64,000 bases of DNA, taken from NCBI RefSeq assembly GCF_032085515.1, contig NZ_JASXSX010000001.1:1426001-1490000 (forward strand), given 5' to 3'. The notes under the pieces were generated by a model that was given only the letters and a program-made list of their open reading frames with translations, did not search any database and was not told the origin of the DNA. Both the position numbers and the translations under genes were made by a program. This DNA comes from Gleimia hominis. Lineage in GTDB: Bacteria; Actinomycetota; Actinomycetes; Actinomycetales; Actinomycetaceae. How positions within the stretch are numbered: the stretch's first letter is position 1; every line of letters starts with the position of its first letter. Positions 42,422-50,126 of this stretch are shown piece after piece.

Positions 42422-43232
42422 TCGGTTCCTTCCTCCCAGTTCGGCTCAGTGCCTGGTTCAGCTGCGCATCCTCTTTTGCTCGTTTCTTGTCAACCGAACG
42501 GTCCCTCAAGAACGCGATCCCGACCGCCAGGAAATAAAGGCCGCACAGCATCAACGCTTGGAATGTCATGGTCCACGGGTCTGGCAGCGGGTTCGCAATT
42601 GCGGCGAAAACGAATGCGATAACCACTGCCCACCGCCAGGCTTTCAATAGCGTGCGGGCCCTCACGACACCAAGAAAGTTGAGGCCCACCATCACTAGTG
42701 GCACGGTGAACGACAATCCGAACACCACCACCAGGCGCATGTAAAAAGTGAAGTACACGCTAGATTTCATCAGTAATACCGATGATGAGGGCGCGAACGA
42801 CGTCAAGATATGCACCGCATGCGGCATAATCCACACGCCCGTTGCCCCACCGGCAACGAACAATATGATGCCGGCGAATGTGAAACTGAGGATGTAGATT
42901 TTTTCACTCTTGCGCAGCGCGGGCGCCAGGTAAGCCCAGATTTGGTACATCCACCACGGGGTGGTTGCAAGGAAACCTGCGAACATTGAGATCCGTAGTT
43001 TCAAGTCGAATGCTGCGGAAACGGTTTCGAAGTTAAGTTCCGCCTGCTGACCTTCTGCACGCAGTTGCGCCAGGGGCGCCGCCATGTAGTTGAAAATGGG
43101 TTCGTAGAAGAACCACGCCACGATTGTGCCCACCAGAATGCCCACGAGGGCTATGAGCAGTCGTTTACGCAGTTCCCGCAGGTGTTCCAGCAGTGGCATC
43201 CGCCCCTGTGGATCCCGTTGCTTTGATGCCAT
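42405..43232 (-). CDS. tatC: Sec-independent translocase TatC
   Basis: 275 residues with six membrane helices. The N-terminal MPLLEHLRELRKRLLIALVG binds Tat signal peptides, with FNFETVSAAFDLKL-like and GLSFTVPLVMVGLNFLGVV segments conserved. It is the receptor subunit of the twin-arginine export pathway. The C-terminus carries a charged cytoplasmic tail (RSVDKKRAKEDAQ). The gene lies six bases after tatA. Confidence 0.95.
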   Translation of the reverse strand: MASKQRDPQGRMPLLEHLRELRKRLLIALVGILVGTIVAWFFYEPIFNYMAAPLAQLRAEGQQAELNFETVSAAFDLKLRISMFAGFLATTPWWMYQIWAYLAPALRKSEKIYILSFTFAGIILFVAGGATGVWIMPHAVHILTSFAPSSSVLLMKSSVYFTFYMRLVVVFGLSFTVPLVMVGLNFLGVVRARTLLKAWRWAVVIAFVFAAIANPLPDPWTMTFQALMLCGLYFLAVGIAFLRDRSVDKKRAKEDAQLNQALSRTGRKEPSDGEA

Positions 43233-43238
43233 TAGTGT

Positions 43239-43430
43239 TTATTGACCACTGTCTTTCGGGCCGGTCGATTTTGCGTTGCTGTCCGTATCGCTATCTTCGG
43301 TGAGTTCCTGCATTTCTTTCTTGAGGACTTTCGCGGACTTGCCTACGTTCTTTGCGATGTCGGGGAGTTTGGAAGCACCAAACACCACCACGAGCACGAT
43401 AATTACCACTACCCAATGCCAAGGCCTCAC
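43239..43430 (-). CDS. tatA: Sec-independent translocase TatA
   Basis: 63 residues. One membrane helix (WVVVIIVLVVVFGASKLP) contains the FG-x-x-x-LP hinge and leads into the amphipathic helix DIAKNVGKSAKVLKKEM and an acidic/polar tail. It forms the pore-like oligomer of the Tat system. The start is GTG 43430, preceded by AAGGAGA six bases upstream; the open frame to 43445 (TTG) would place that ribosome site inside the gene. Divergent from the DUF3866 gene. Confidence 0.93.
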   Translation of the reverse strand: MRPWHWVVVIIVLVVVFGASKLPDIAKNVGKSAKVLKKEMQELTEDSDTDSNAKSTGPKDSGQ

Positions 43431-43581
43431 GTCTATCTCCTTCAAATGTGAACCGCAATGTGCCGTCCCAACCCAAAAGCCGTTGGGGGCAAAGCTAGAC
43501 TGTTTCGATACCTATCCTAAGGCATGCGGCGGTTGGACTGGTGGGCACGCGCTCAAAGCCAGTCTGTATTCTAGATGGGTG

Positions 43582-44769
43582 ATGCAAAGAAACGCGGTGG
43601 TCCGCAAGATTTTGAGCCAGTGGTCGACGTGTGTCAGTTTTGAATGCACGATAACGCACGCCCCGGCCGGGGCCAGCGGCTTTGAGGGTGGCGAAACAGT
43701 GCGGGCGTTAGCGTATACGGACCTCGTGGGTGCGATCGCCGTTGGTGAACGCGTGCGGATTGATTGTTCGGGGTTAGCGAAGCACCTCGGTACCGGCGGG
43801 TTTGCCACCACGCTCGCGACCGCTACTGTGCCGGCAGATTCGCTGCCTGTAAACGGCCATATTGTGAAGGCGCGTTACACGCCGCACCAAGTGGTTGTCC
43901 AATCTGTTGAGGAACCTGATTCTGTGCACCATCAGGTTATGTGCGCGGCCCGCTCGCTGGAGGGCATGCCGGTGATTGTTGCTGACCTGCATTCGTCATT
44001 GCCGGCCGTGGTGGCAGGGATCCGAGCTGAACAGGCGCAGGCGCGGATCGCGTACGTGTGTGATGACACCGCGGCTTTGGCCCTGCGGTTTTCCCAGTTG
44101 TGCGCCGCCATGCGCGCGGCCGGTGACCTGGTGACCACCATTACTTCGGGTCAGTCTTTTGGCGGAGATCTGGAGGCCGCATCAATGCCCTCCGCACTGC
44201 TCGCCGCCCGGCACGTGGCCCACGCGGACTACGCGGTGGTTACTCCCGCTCCGGGGAACTTGGGTACCCAAACCCCCTGGGGGTTTTCTGGGACCGCTGC
44301 CGCGCAAGCACTGCACGTTGCCCACGCCCTGGGCGGAGTACCGATTCCCGTGCTGCGCTGCTCCGGCGTGGACCCGCGCGCCGAACACCGCGGGGTATCG
44401 CACCACTGCCTACGCGTGTTGCGCCAGCTCGTGCTCGTTCCCCTCACGATCCCAACCATGACGGTCCGCCCCCAAGACTGGCACCAAAACCGGGCGCAAA
44501 ACCGTCCCGCGCGAACCCCTTCAACTACGCCGCAAACCAGTTCCGCCTCACAGATTCCAAGTGCCCTCGAGCAATATCGCCATGACTTAGCGGATTTGGC
44601 TGCGCAGCATAATATTCATGAGGTGGATGCCTCTCGGTGCGAAACCGCGCTCGCCCACTGTGCGCATCCCCTGCGGTCTATGGGGCGCACCTGGCAGCAG
44701 GATCCCCCCGCATTCCTGCCCGCGGCTGCGGCGGGAATTTACGCCACCGAAATCAAACGCGCCAAGTAA
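43582..44769 (+). CDS. DUF3866 family protein
   Basis: 395 residues, cytoplasmic. Conserved DUF3866 segments are ALAYTDLVGAIAVGERV, GTGGFATTLATATVP, IVKARYTPHQVVVQSVEE, GMPVIVADLHSSLPAVVAG, ITSGQSFGGDLEA, and GNLGTQTPWGFSGTAAAQAL. The family is of unknown function and is typical of actinobacteria, where it lies near helY and tat genes. I start at ATG 43582; the open frame reaches 43276 but covers tatA. A polar linker (~310-335, HQNRAQNRPARTPSTT) separates the last domain part. Confidence 0.8.
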   Translation: MQRNAVVRKILSQWSTCVSFECTITHAPAGASGFEGGETVRALAYTDLVGAIAVGERVRIDCSGLAKHLGTGGFATTLATATVPADSLPVNGHIVKARYTPHQVVVQSVEEPDSVHHQVMCAARSLEGMPVIVADLHSSLPAVVAGIRAEQAQARIAYVCDDTAALALRFSQLCAAMRAAGDLVTTITSGQSFGGDLEAASMPSALLAARHVAHADYAVVTPAPGNLGTQTPWGFSGTAAAQALHVAHALGGVPIPVLRCSGVDPRAEHRGVSHHCLRVLRQLVLVPLTIPTMTVRPQDWHQNRAQNRPARTPSTTPQTSSASQIPSALEQYRHDLADLAAQHNIHEVDASRCETALAHCAHPLRSMGRTWQQDPPAFLPAAAAGIYATEIKRAK

Positions 44770-44883
44770 CCGAAACTGCGCCTGCGGATCTGTAGCGGCC
44801 CCACGTTAGCTTCGACACGCTGAGAAAACACGTTCGCTTCGACACGCCGAGGAAGCCACACCCGCGGTAGCTGGTAGTGGCGC

Positions 44884-45921
44884 TTATTGCTCCAAGTACT
44901 CGTTTGTAACCGCTTCGGTCACATCTACTTTCGAGCCCAGCACGCCCTCAATCTGAGAAAGAAAATCGTTCATCCGTTTCCACTGGTCCACATCCTGCGT
45001 GAAATCCACTTTCCCCGCGGGGGCGAACAATTTATTCGTCGCCTCCAACGTGGCTTTAGTGGAAGCCAGTGCCTCATCGGACGTCAAATTCTGGTCATAA
45101 CTCTTAGTGATATCCACGGCCCGCGCCGGATCATCCACACACACCTGCATGCCCTTACTGAGCGCCTGCAGCGTGTGCTTCAACGCGTCCGCGTGATTCT
45201 TCGCAAACTGGGAAGTAGTCACAATATTCATGCCCACCAGCGGTGGCTCCCCGGTTTTCGCCAAATCAATCTCGCGCACCGGCACGTCCGCTAGTTCAAA
45301 CTGGACCCCATCATTGTTACTGAACCCAACAACCGCGTCCACCTTGTCACTCTTCAACGCGGCCAATTGGGTAAAGCCAATGGATTGCACGTCAATGTCG
45401 GCGCGCGTCATCCCCGAATCCTTCAGGGCCGCAAGCAGGCCAAACCAGTTCGACCCGAACTCACCGGGCAAACCCACCTTCTTCCCCTTCAGATCCGCTA
45501 CCGACCGGATCGCGGAATCGTCCTTCACCATAATTTTCGTCGGATACTTCTGGTAGTACTGCCCCACTGAAATGAGGTCCATTCCCTGCGCCCGCGCCTG
45601 CAGCATCTCGTCCGCAGACGCGATCACCACATCTTCCTCACCGGCCAGCAGAGCCGTGAATAGTCCCTCGTCGGTTCCGTGGTGGCGCAGCTTCGCCGCC
45701 ACGCCCTCAGCGGTAAATAAACCCTCTTTATCCGCCACGTAAGCGGGCGCGAACTGCACATTCGGAATATACGTCATCCCCACCGTCACGGGGCTGCCCC
45801 CACCGGCTTTATCCGAAGGCTTCGACGCGGACTCACCACCTGTCGAAGCCGTACACCCCGCAATCAACAAAGAAAACCCCGCTACCAGTGCAGCAACCGT
45901 TTTCCGCCCAAAAAAACCCAT
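44884..45921 (-). CDS. ribY: Substrate-binding lipoprotein, RibY/ThiY (SsuA/THI5-like); riboflavin ABC importer
   Basis: 345 residues. A lipoprotein signal with lipobox LIAGC (Cys ~23) precedes an NMT1/THI5-like binding fold: GMTYIPNVQFAPAYVADKEG, FTALLAGEEDVVIASADEM, LKGKKVGLPGEFGSNWFG and VVGFSNNDGVQFE. Its relatives ThiY and RibY bind pyrimidine precursors or riboflavin. Because the operon begins with an FMN riboswitch, I infer riboflavin, as in the described RibXY systems. GGGGAG precedes the ATG. It lies eleven bases after the permease gene. No ATPase gene is present. Confidence 0.75.
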   Translation of the reverse strand: MGFFGRKTVAALVAGFSLLIAGCTASTGGESASKPSDKAGGGSPVTVGMTYIPNVQFAPAYVADKEGLFTAEGVAAKLRHHGTDEGLFTALLAGEEDVVIASADEMLQARAQGMDLISVGQYYQKYPTKIMVKDDSAIRSVADLKGKKVGLPGEFGSNWFGLLAALKDSGMTRADIDVQSIGFTQLAALKSDKVDAVVGFSNNDGVQFELADVPVREIDLAKTGEPPLVGMNIVTTSQFAKNHADALKHTLQALSKGMQVCVDDPARAVDITKSYDQNLTSDEALASTKATLEATNKLFAPAGKVDFTQDVDQWKRMNDFLSQIEGVLGSKVDVTEAVTNEYLEQ

Positions 45922-45932
45922 TTAAAACTCCC

Positions 45933-46712
45933 CTAACCGCGCCTGAACCTGCGTTCAATCGCGTACAAAACGGAGTACGCCGCCATCGCCATCACGCACA
46001 AAAGCGAAATGGTGACGAACATACCCACCGTGTCCACACTATTTCGCTGACTAGTCAGAACCAGGCCTAAACCGTGGCCCCCCATCACCATCTCGCCAAC
46101 CACAGCGCCCGTCACCGACAGGGTGAACCCGTTGCGCAGCCCCGCCAAAATCGCGTACAACGCCAACGGTGCCTCCATGTACACGAGCATTTTCCACCCG
46201 TCGGCCCCATCTAACCGAGCGGCATCCAACACCTCAGAATCTAAGTGCCGAAACCCTAAAGTTGCGGAAACTAGAATCGGGAAAAACACCATCAACGCGC
46301 ACAACACCACAATCGGGAGGGTGCCATACCCCACCCACAGCATGAGCAGGGGGGCTAACGCGATCGCTGGAATAGCCTGGGTAGCCCCCAAAAACGGTTC
46401 CACTGCGGCAGCTAGAATTTGAGAACGGTAAATGAGGTACGCCAACGGCAGAGCCACAATCGCTCCCACCAGGCAACCTAAAAGTGCTTCCTGCGCCGTC
46501 GTCCAAACCGCGTGCCACAGCACAGGGTTTTTGATTTCGGTACTGAAACGCTGAACAAATGCCGAAGGGCTGGGCAGCACCCAGGTCTTAACCCCGGGGG
46601 CATTAGCAGTAAAAAACCAGCCTAAAAACAGTATCAACCCAAACACTACGGGTGCTAAGAAAGATACGACCGGGCCGTGTTTAATCGCTTTGACCCGTTT
46701 GAGACTGGACAA
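45933..46712 (-). CDS. ribX: ABC permease, RibX/SsuC-like; riboflavin importer
   Basis: 259 residues with six membrane helices and the binding-protein-dependent EAA-type loop EVLDAARLDGADGWKMLVYM, followed by EAPLALYAILAGLR. SsuC/ThiX-like permeases carry sulfonates, thiamine precursors or riboflavin; the FMN riboswitch upstream points to riboflavin. It starts with TTG 46712, five bases after GGAGGGG. That ribosome site lies in the right arm of a possible sequestering hairpin. No ATP-binding subunit is encoded next to it. Confidence 0.75.
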   Translation of the reverse strand: MSSLKRVKAIKHGPVVSFLAPVVFGLILFLGWFFTANAPGVKTWVLPSPSAFVQRFSTEIKNPVLWHAVWTTAQEALLGCLVGAIVALPLAYLIYRSQILAAAVEPFLGATQAIPAIALAPLLMLWVGYGTLPIVVLCALMVFFPILVSATLGFRHLDSEVLDAARLDGADGWKMLVYMEAPLALYAILAGLRNGFTLSVTGAVVGEMVMGGHGLGLVLTSQRNSVDTVGMFVTISLLCVMAMAAYSVLYAIERRFRRG

Positions 46713-46715
46713 CTA

Positions 46716-46750
46716 CACCCCTCCGAACCTCTAATTCCGCGTTCGGGGTG
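46716..46750 (-). promoter_or_regulatory. Possible Shine-Dalgarno sequestering hairpin of the FMN riboswitch
   Basis: Minus-strand CACCCCGAAC (46750-46741) can pair with GTTCGG-A-GGGGTG (46728-46716), allowing a bulge. The right arm contains the GGAGGGG Shine-Dalgarno of the permease. An additional hairpin AAACACG/CGTGTTT lies between this and the aptamer. No T-run follows, so control is probably at translation start. Confidence 0.55.
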
Positions 46751-46780
46751 CAACACAAACACGCGTGCGTGTTTGCAACA

Positions 46781-46897
46781 TGCTTCTCCCTTCCGGACTT
46801 TAACCGTCGGCACTGGAATTCCACCAGCTCAGTCACCCAAGAATAGGTGAGTCGCGGACTTTAACCGCCGGTTCGGACTTTCACCGACCCCGAAGCA
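46781..46897 (-). ncRNA. FMN riboswitch (RFN element)
   Basis: The minus strand shows the RFN core in order: P1 5' TGCTTC, GGTGAAAGTCCGAACCGGCG, GTTAAAGTCCGCGA, a variable stem, CTGGTGGAATTCCAGTGCCG, ACGGTTAAAGTCCGGAAGGG, and P1 3' GAAGCA. These are the conserved loops of the FMN aptamer. A TATACT -10-like box (46905-46910 on the plus strand as AGTATA) lies just before it, behind rpe. It should reduce expression of the ABC genes when FMN is plentiful. Confidence 0.95.
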
Positions 46898-46921
46898 CAG
46901 CCCTAGTATACACGGTTGCGT

Positions 46922-47593
46922 TTAAGCATGGGCATGCATCGCGCTCGCCGCGATCCGTCGCAGGGCCTCCACTTGCGCGTACGCGTCCTCCGCCTTATAC
47001 ACCGCAGACCCGGCCACGAACACGTCCGCTCCCGCTTCTGCTGCGCGCGTTATTGTCTCTTGCGTTACCCCGCCGTCCACCTGGATTGCTAAATCCAAGT
47101 GTTGTGCCTGCGCTGCCTGGCGTACCCGCCGCACTTTCGCCATCTGCGAATCCAAAAACGGTTGGCCCCCAAACCCCGGTTCAACCGTCATCACCAGGAT
47201 CATGTCGAAACTTCCAAGCACGTCCACGTAGTCGGCAATATCCGTCGTTGGTTTCAGCGCCAACCCCGCTTTCGCTCCGAGCCGGTGCAACTCGTTCGCC
47301 AAGCGGATCGGGGCGGCCGCCGCTTCCGCGTGGAACGTAACTGACTGCGCACCTGCCTCCGCGTAGCCTGGGGCCCACCGGTCCGGATCCTCAATCATCA
47401 AATGGCAGTCAACCGGCACCACATCTTGCGCCACCACGGCCTCCACTACGGGTAAGCCCCACGTTAAGTTCGGAACAAAATGGTTATCCATAATATCCAC
47501 GTGAGCGAAGTCGGCGTTGCGGATCTTATGCAGCTCTCCTTTTAGGTCCGCGATGTCGCAGTTCAGAATCGATGGGCTAATCGTGGGGTTCAT
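46922..47593 (-). CDS. rpe: Ribulose-phosphate 3-epimerase
   Basis: 223 residues, TIM barrel. ISPSILNCDIADLKGEL at the N-terminus, VDIMDNHFVPNLTWG with metal-binding residues, DCHLMIEDPDRW, LVMTVEPGFGGQPF and VDGGVTQETI are diagnostic. It interconverts ribulose-5-P and xylulose-5-P and so works with the transketolase and transaldolase of this window. GAGG lies before the ATG. It is the last gene before the FMN riboswitch. Confidence 0.96.
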   Translation of the reverse strand: MNPTISPSILNCDIADLKGELHKIRNADFAHVDIMDNHFVPNLTWGLPVVEAVVAQDVVPVDCHLMIEDPDRWAPGYAEAGAQSVTFHAEAAAAPIRLANELHRLGAKAGLALKPTTDIADYVDVLGSFDMILVMTVEPGFGGQPFLDSQMAKVRRVRQAAQAQHLDLAIQVDGGVTQETITRAAEAGADVFVAGSAVYKAEDAYAQVEALRRIAASAMHAHA

Positions 47594-47624
47594 TTACTGA
47601 CCTCATGCTTTCTAGTTGAAAAAC

Positions 47625-49061
47625 CTATTCTTTTGTTAAAATCGCGAGGAACATTGCGTCCGTATCGTGCACGTGGGGCCACAGTTGAATCACGTTTCCA
47701 TCCCCAATTTGGACAGGTGTGAGCTCGATGTCAGACATTGACACCTCCCGCACGGCTGCGGCTGCGCTTAAAACGCGCACCCCAGGTTGTTTCGCCACGC
47801 GCCGGATTTGATCTGTTGTCTCCTGTTTCACTGGGGAACAGGTGACGTACCCTAGAATCCCCCCGGGGCGCAGGGCCCGCAATGCCTCGTCTATCAACTG
47901 GGCTTGCAACTGCACCAGCGACTCCAGGTCGCTCACTTGCCGGCGCCAACGCGACTCTGGGCGCCGCCGTAGCGAACCTAAACCGGTGCAGGGCGCGTCC
48001 AGGAGGATACGGTCAAACGGGCCACGTGCACTGACCTCCCGGCCATCGCCAACTACCACGTCTACGTTACTGAACGGGCGGAGCGTATTCTCCACTAGAC
48101 GTGCGCGGTGAGCCGCCACTTCGTTCGCAACCAGATGCGCGCCGCTCTCACGAGCAAACGCTGCCAACAGCCCGGCTTTACCGCCCGGGCCGGCGCATTG
48201 ATCGAGCCACGCGGAATCCGCCCCGCCGTCCACCACCGGGGTTTCAGCGAACGCGGTCGCGACCAACTGCGACCCCTCATCTTGAACCGCAGCAATGCCT
48301 TCGCGCACCGGTTCCAAACGCCCCGGATCACCGGCGGAAAGCACTACGGACCACTCGGAGTAATCCCCGGGCCGCACTTCGCAGCGCAGTGCCTGAACCG
48401 CGACGTCCGCTAAGTCACCGGGCAAAATCATGCTGGGGCGCGCGCACAGGGTAACCCACGGGTTCGCGTTATTGGCTTGTAGCAGCGCGGTTAACTCCCG
48501 CGGGTCGCGACCGTGAGCGGCCAACGCGGTGGCGAACTGGCGGACCATCCACTCCGGATGGGAGTATTCCACAGCCACGCGTTGGGCATTGTCTTTAATC
48601 GCGCTTATTCGCCGGTCCCATTCCCCCACTGAATGCTCCACTATGGAGCGCAGCACCCCGTTAATGAACTTCTCGGCACCCCGGTCGCACTCGTGCTTGG
48701 CAAGTTCAACCCCTTCCGATACCGCCGCGTGGTCGGGCACCCGCAAGTGCAGAATCTGGTGTGCACACAAGCGCAAAATAATTCGCACGGGCGCATCTAG
48801 GTCTGCGAGTGGTCGCTTGAGGTTCTGTGATACCACCCAGTCAATCCGCCGCTGGTTCCGCAGCGTGCCATACGTCAGTTCGGTTGCAAACGCGGCATCC
48901 CGGCGGCCCAGGTGGGCGCGCGAAATTAGCGGCGGGAGAGCGAGGTTCGCGTACGCGTCTTGCGTTTCTACCGCCATGAGGGCATCGAAAGCCACTTTCC
49001 GCGATGCCTCCACCCGTTTTGGCACAACGTAAGGTTCTGGTTGCACGTGCTGACCGCTCAT
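47625..49061 (-). CDS. rsmB: 16S rRNA (cytosine-C5)-methyltransferase RsmB
   Basis: 478 residues. An N-terminal NusB-like RNA-binding domain (~20-150, ARKVAFDALMAVETQDAYA-like, FINGVLRSIVEH) is followed by the SAM-dependent domain with DQCAGPGGKAGLLAAFA, DRILLDAPCTGLGSLRRRP and the catalytic Cys region GYVTCSPVKQETTDQI. It methylates C967 (E. coli numbering) of 16S rRNA. The ATG overlaps the fmt stop by four bases, the usual fmt-rsmB pairing. Confidence 0.94.
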   Translation of the reverse strand: MSGQHVQPEPYVVPKRVEASRKVAFDALMAVETQDAYANLALPPLISRAHLGRRDAAFATELTYGTLRNQRRIDWVVSQNLKRPLADLDAPVRIILRLCAHQILHLRVPDHAAVSEGVELAKHECDRGAEKFINGVLRSIVEHSVGEWDRRISAIKDNAQRVAVEYSHPEWMVRQFATALAAHGRDPRELTALLQANNANPWVTLCARPSMILPGDLADVAVQALRCEVRPGDYSEWSVVLSAGDPGRLEPVREGIAAVQDEGSQLVATAFAETPVVDGGADSAWLDQCAGPGGKAGLLAAFARESGAHLVANEVAAHRARLVENTLRPFSNVDVVVGDGREVSARGPFDRILLDAPCTGLGSLRRRPESRWRRQVSDLESLVQLQAQLIDEALRALRPGGILGYVTCSPVKQETTDQIRRVAKQPGVRVLSAAAAVREVSMSDIELTPVQIGDGNVIQLWPHVHDTDAMFLAILTKE

Positions 49062-49993
49062 TGGTTAACCCCCAAAATCGCGTGTTCCCCCAGGCGGGCG
49101 CCACGCGCCCAGTCGGCAGCACGCATTGGTTTCTTACCTGCCGGCGCAACGGTGAGCAGTTCCAAGTCGCCACTTCCGGTACCCACTAGTACTGAGTGTT
49201 TACCCACTTGGAGTTCGCCCGTCTGCAGCGTGGCTCCACCTGGGATGCGGGTGCTCAGAACTTTCATACGCGCCCCATCTGGCAGCGTAGTGTACGTCCC
49301 GGGCGTGGGTGCCCAGGCGCGGACTTTGTTGTGCACCTGCTGGGCGGTGGCAGAAAAATCCAGCGCCAGTTGCTTCGTCTCGACCATGTGTGCGTACGTG
49401 GCGCCGGCATTCGGTTGCGCAGTTGGATGCGCGGTACCTGCCTCAATCGCATCCACCACGTCGGTTACCAGTGGGGCGGCCACTTCACTCATGTGTGCCA
49501 GCAGGGCCTGGCCCGTAACCTCATCGTTAATCTCTACTGGCTCACTGCGGTAAATGTCGCCCGTGTCGAGGCTCGCTTCCAGTTCAAATACGTCCACCGC
49601 GGTGTGCGTGTCACCGGCTTCAATTGCGCGTTGCACCGGCGCTGCACCGCGCCACCGCGGCAGTTTAGAAAAGTGGGCGTTAATCCACCCGTGCTCTAAT
49701 GCGTCCAGCAGGGTTTGTGGGATTATTGCCCCGTACGCTACCACGACCCCTAACTGTGCACCCGTTTCTTGGATTTCGCGTTGCACCGGTTCGGATTTCA
49801 CCGAGTTAGCTTCAATGAGGGGCAACTCGTGTTCGCGTGCGAAAACAGCCACTGGTGAGGGATGCAGGGTGCGGCCCCGCCCCCGCCGAGCGGGTGGGCG
49901 CGTGAGTACGCCAACAACCTCGTGGGAGGATTCGTGGAGTGCCCGCAAAGTGGGCACGGCAGTTTCGGGGGTACCAGCAAATAAAACTTTCAC
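49058..49993 (-). CDS. fmt: Methionyl-tRNA formyltransferase
   Basis: 311 residues. It formylates the initiator Met-tRNA. The N-terminal part VLFAGTPETAVPTLRALHES, the formyl-folate-binding INAHFSKLPRWRGAAPVQRA with Asn and His, and the Asp in ASLDTGDIYRSEPV are all present; the C-terminal OB-like domain ends at APAGKKPMRAADWARGARL. GTG start at 49993 with weak GGGA upstream. A 133-base gap with only GC-rich inverted repeats separates it from priA. Confidence 0.95.
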   Translation of the reverse strand: MKVLFAGTPETAVPTLRALHESSHEVVGVLTRPPARRGRGRTLHPSPVAVFAREHELPLIEANSVKSEPVQREIQETGAQLGVVVAYGAIIPQTLLDALEHGWINAHFSKLPRWRGAAPVQRAIEAGDTHTAVDVFELEASLDTGDIYRSEPVEINDEVTGQALLAHMSEVAAPLVTDVVDAIEAGTAHPTAQPNAGATYAHMVETKQLALDFSATAQQVHNKVRAWAPTPGTYTTLPDGARMKVLSTRIPGGATLQTGELQVGKHSVLVGTGSGDLELLTVAPAGKKPMRAADWARGARLGEHAILGVNQ

Positions 49994-50126
49994 GTCCCAA
50001 GTCTAACGTCTTCCAGGCCGGCCCCATACTACCCGCGCAAACGCGGGCTCGCCGGTGCACACCAGCGGTTTTCGTCGGGCCAGCGCGCAGCGAGGAATCG
50101 CCCCGCCCGGCTCGCGGCGAAAACTG

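Noticed and set aside
43276..43581. N-terminal extension of the DUF3866 protein
   Set aside because: The region is antisense to tatA and gives low-complexity sequence. DUF3866 similarity begins near residue 103 of the long frame.
46781..46897. TPP riboswitch, suggested by the ThiY-like binding protein
   Set aside because: The conserved loops (GGTGAAAGTCCGAACCGGCG, GTTAAAGTCCGCGA, GCCGACGGTTAAAGTCCGG) are those of the FMN element; the TPP CTGAGA and ACCTGA cores are absent.
50069..50123. TTTTCGTCG/CGGCGAAAA inverted repeat between priA and fmt as a terminator
   Set aside because: Arms are 37 bases apart with imperfect inner pairing; not convincing without a folding calculation.
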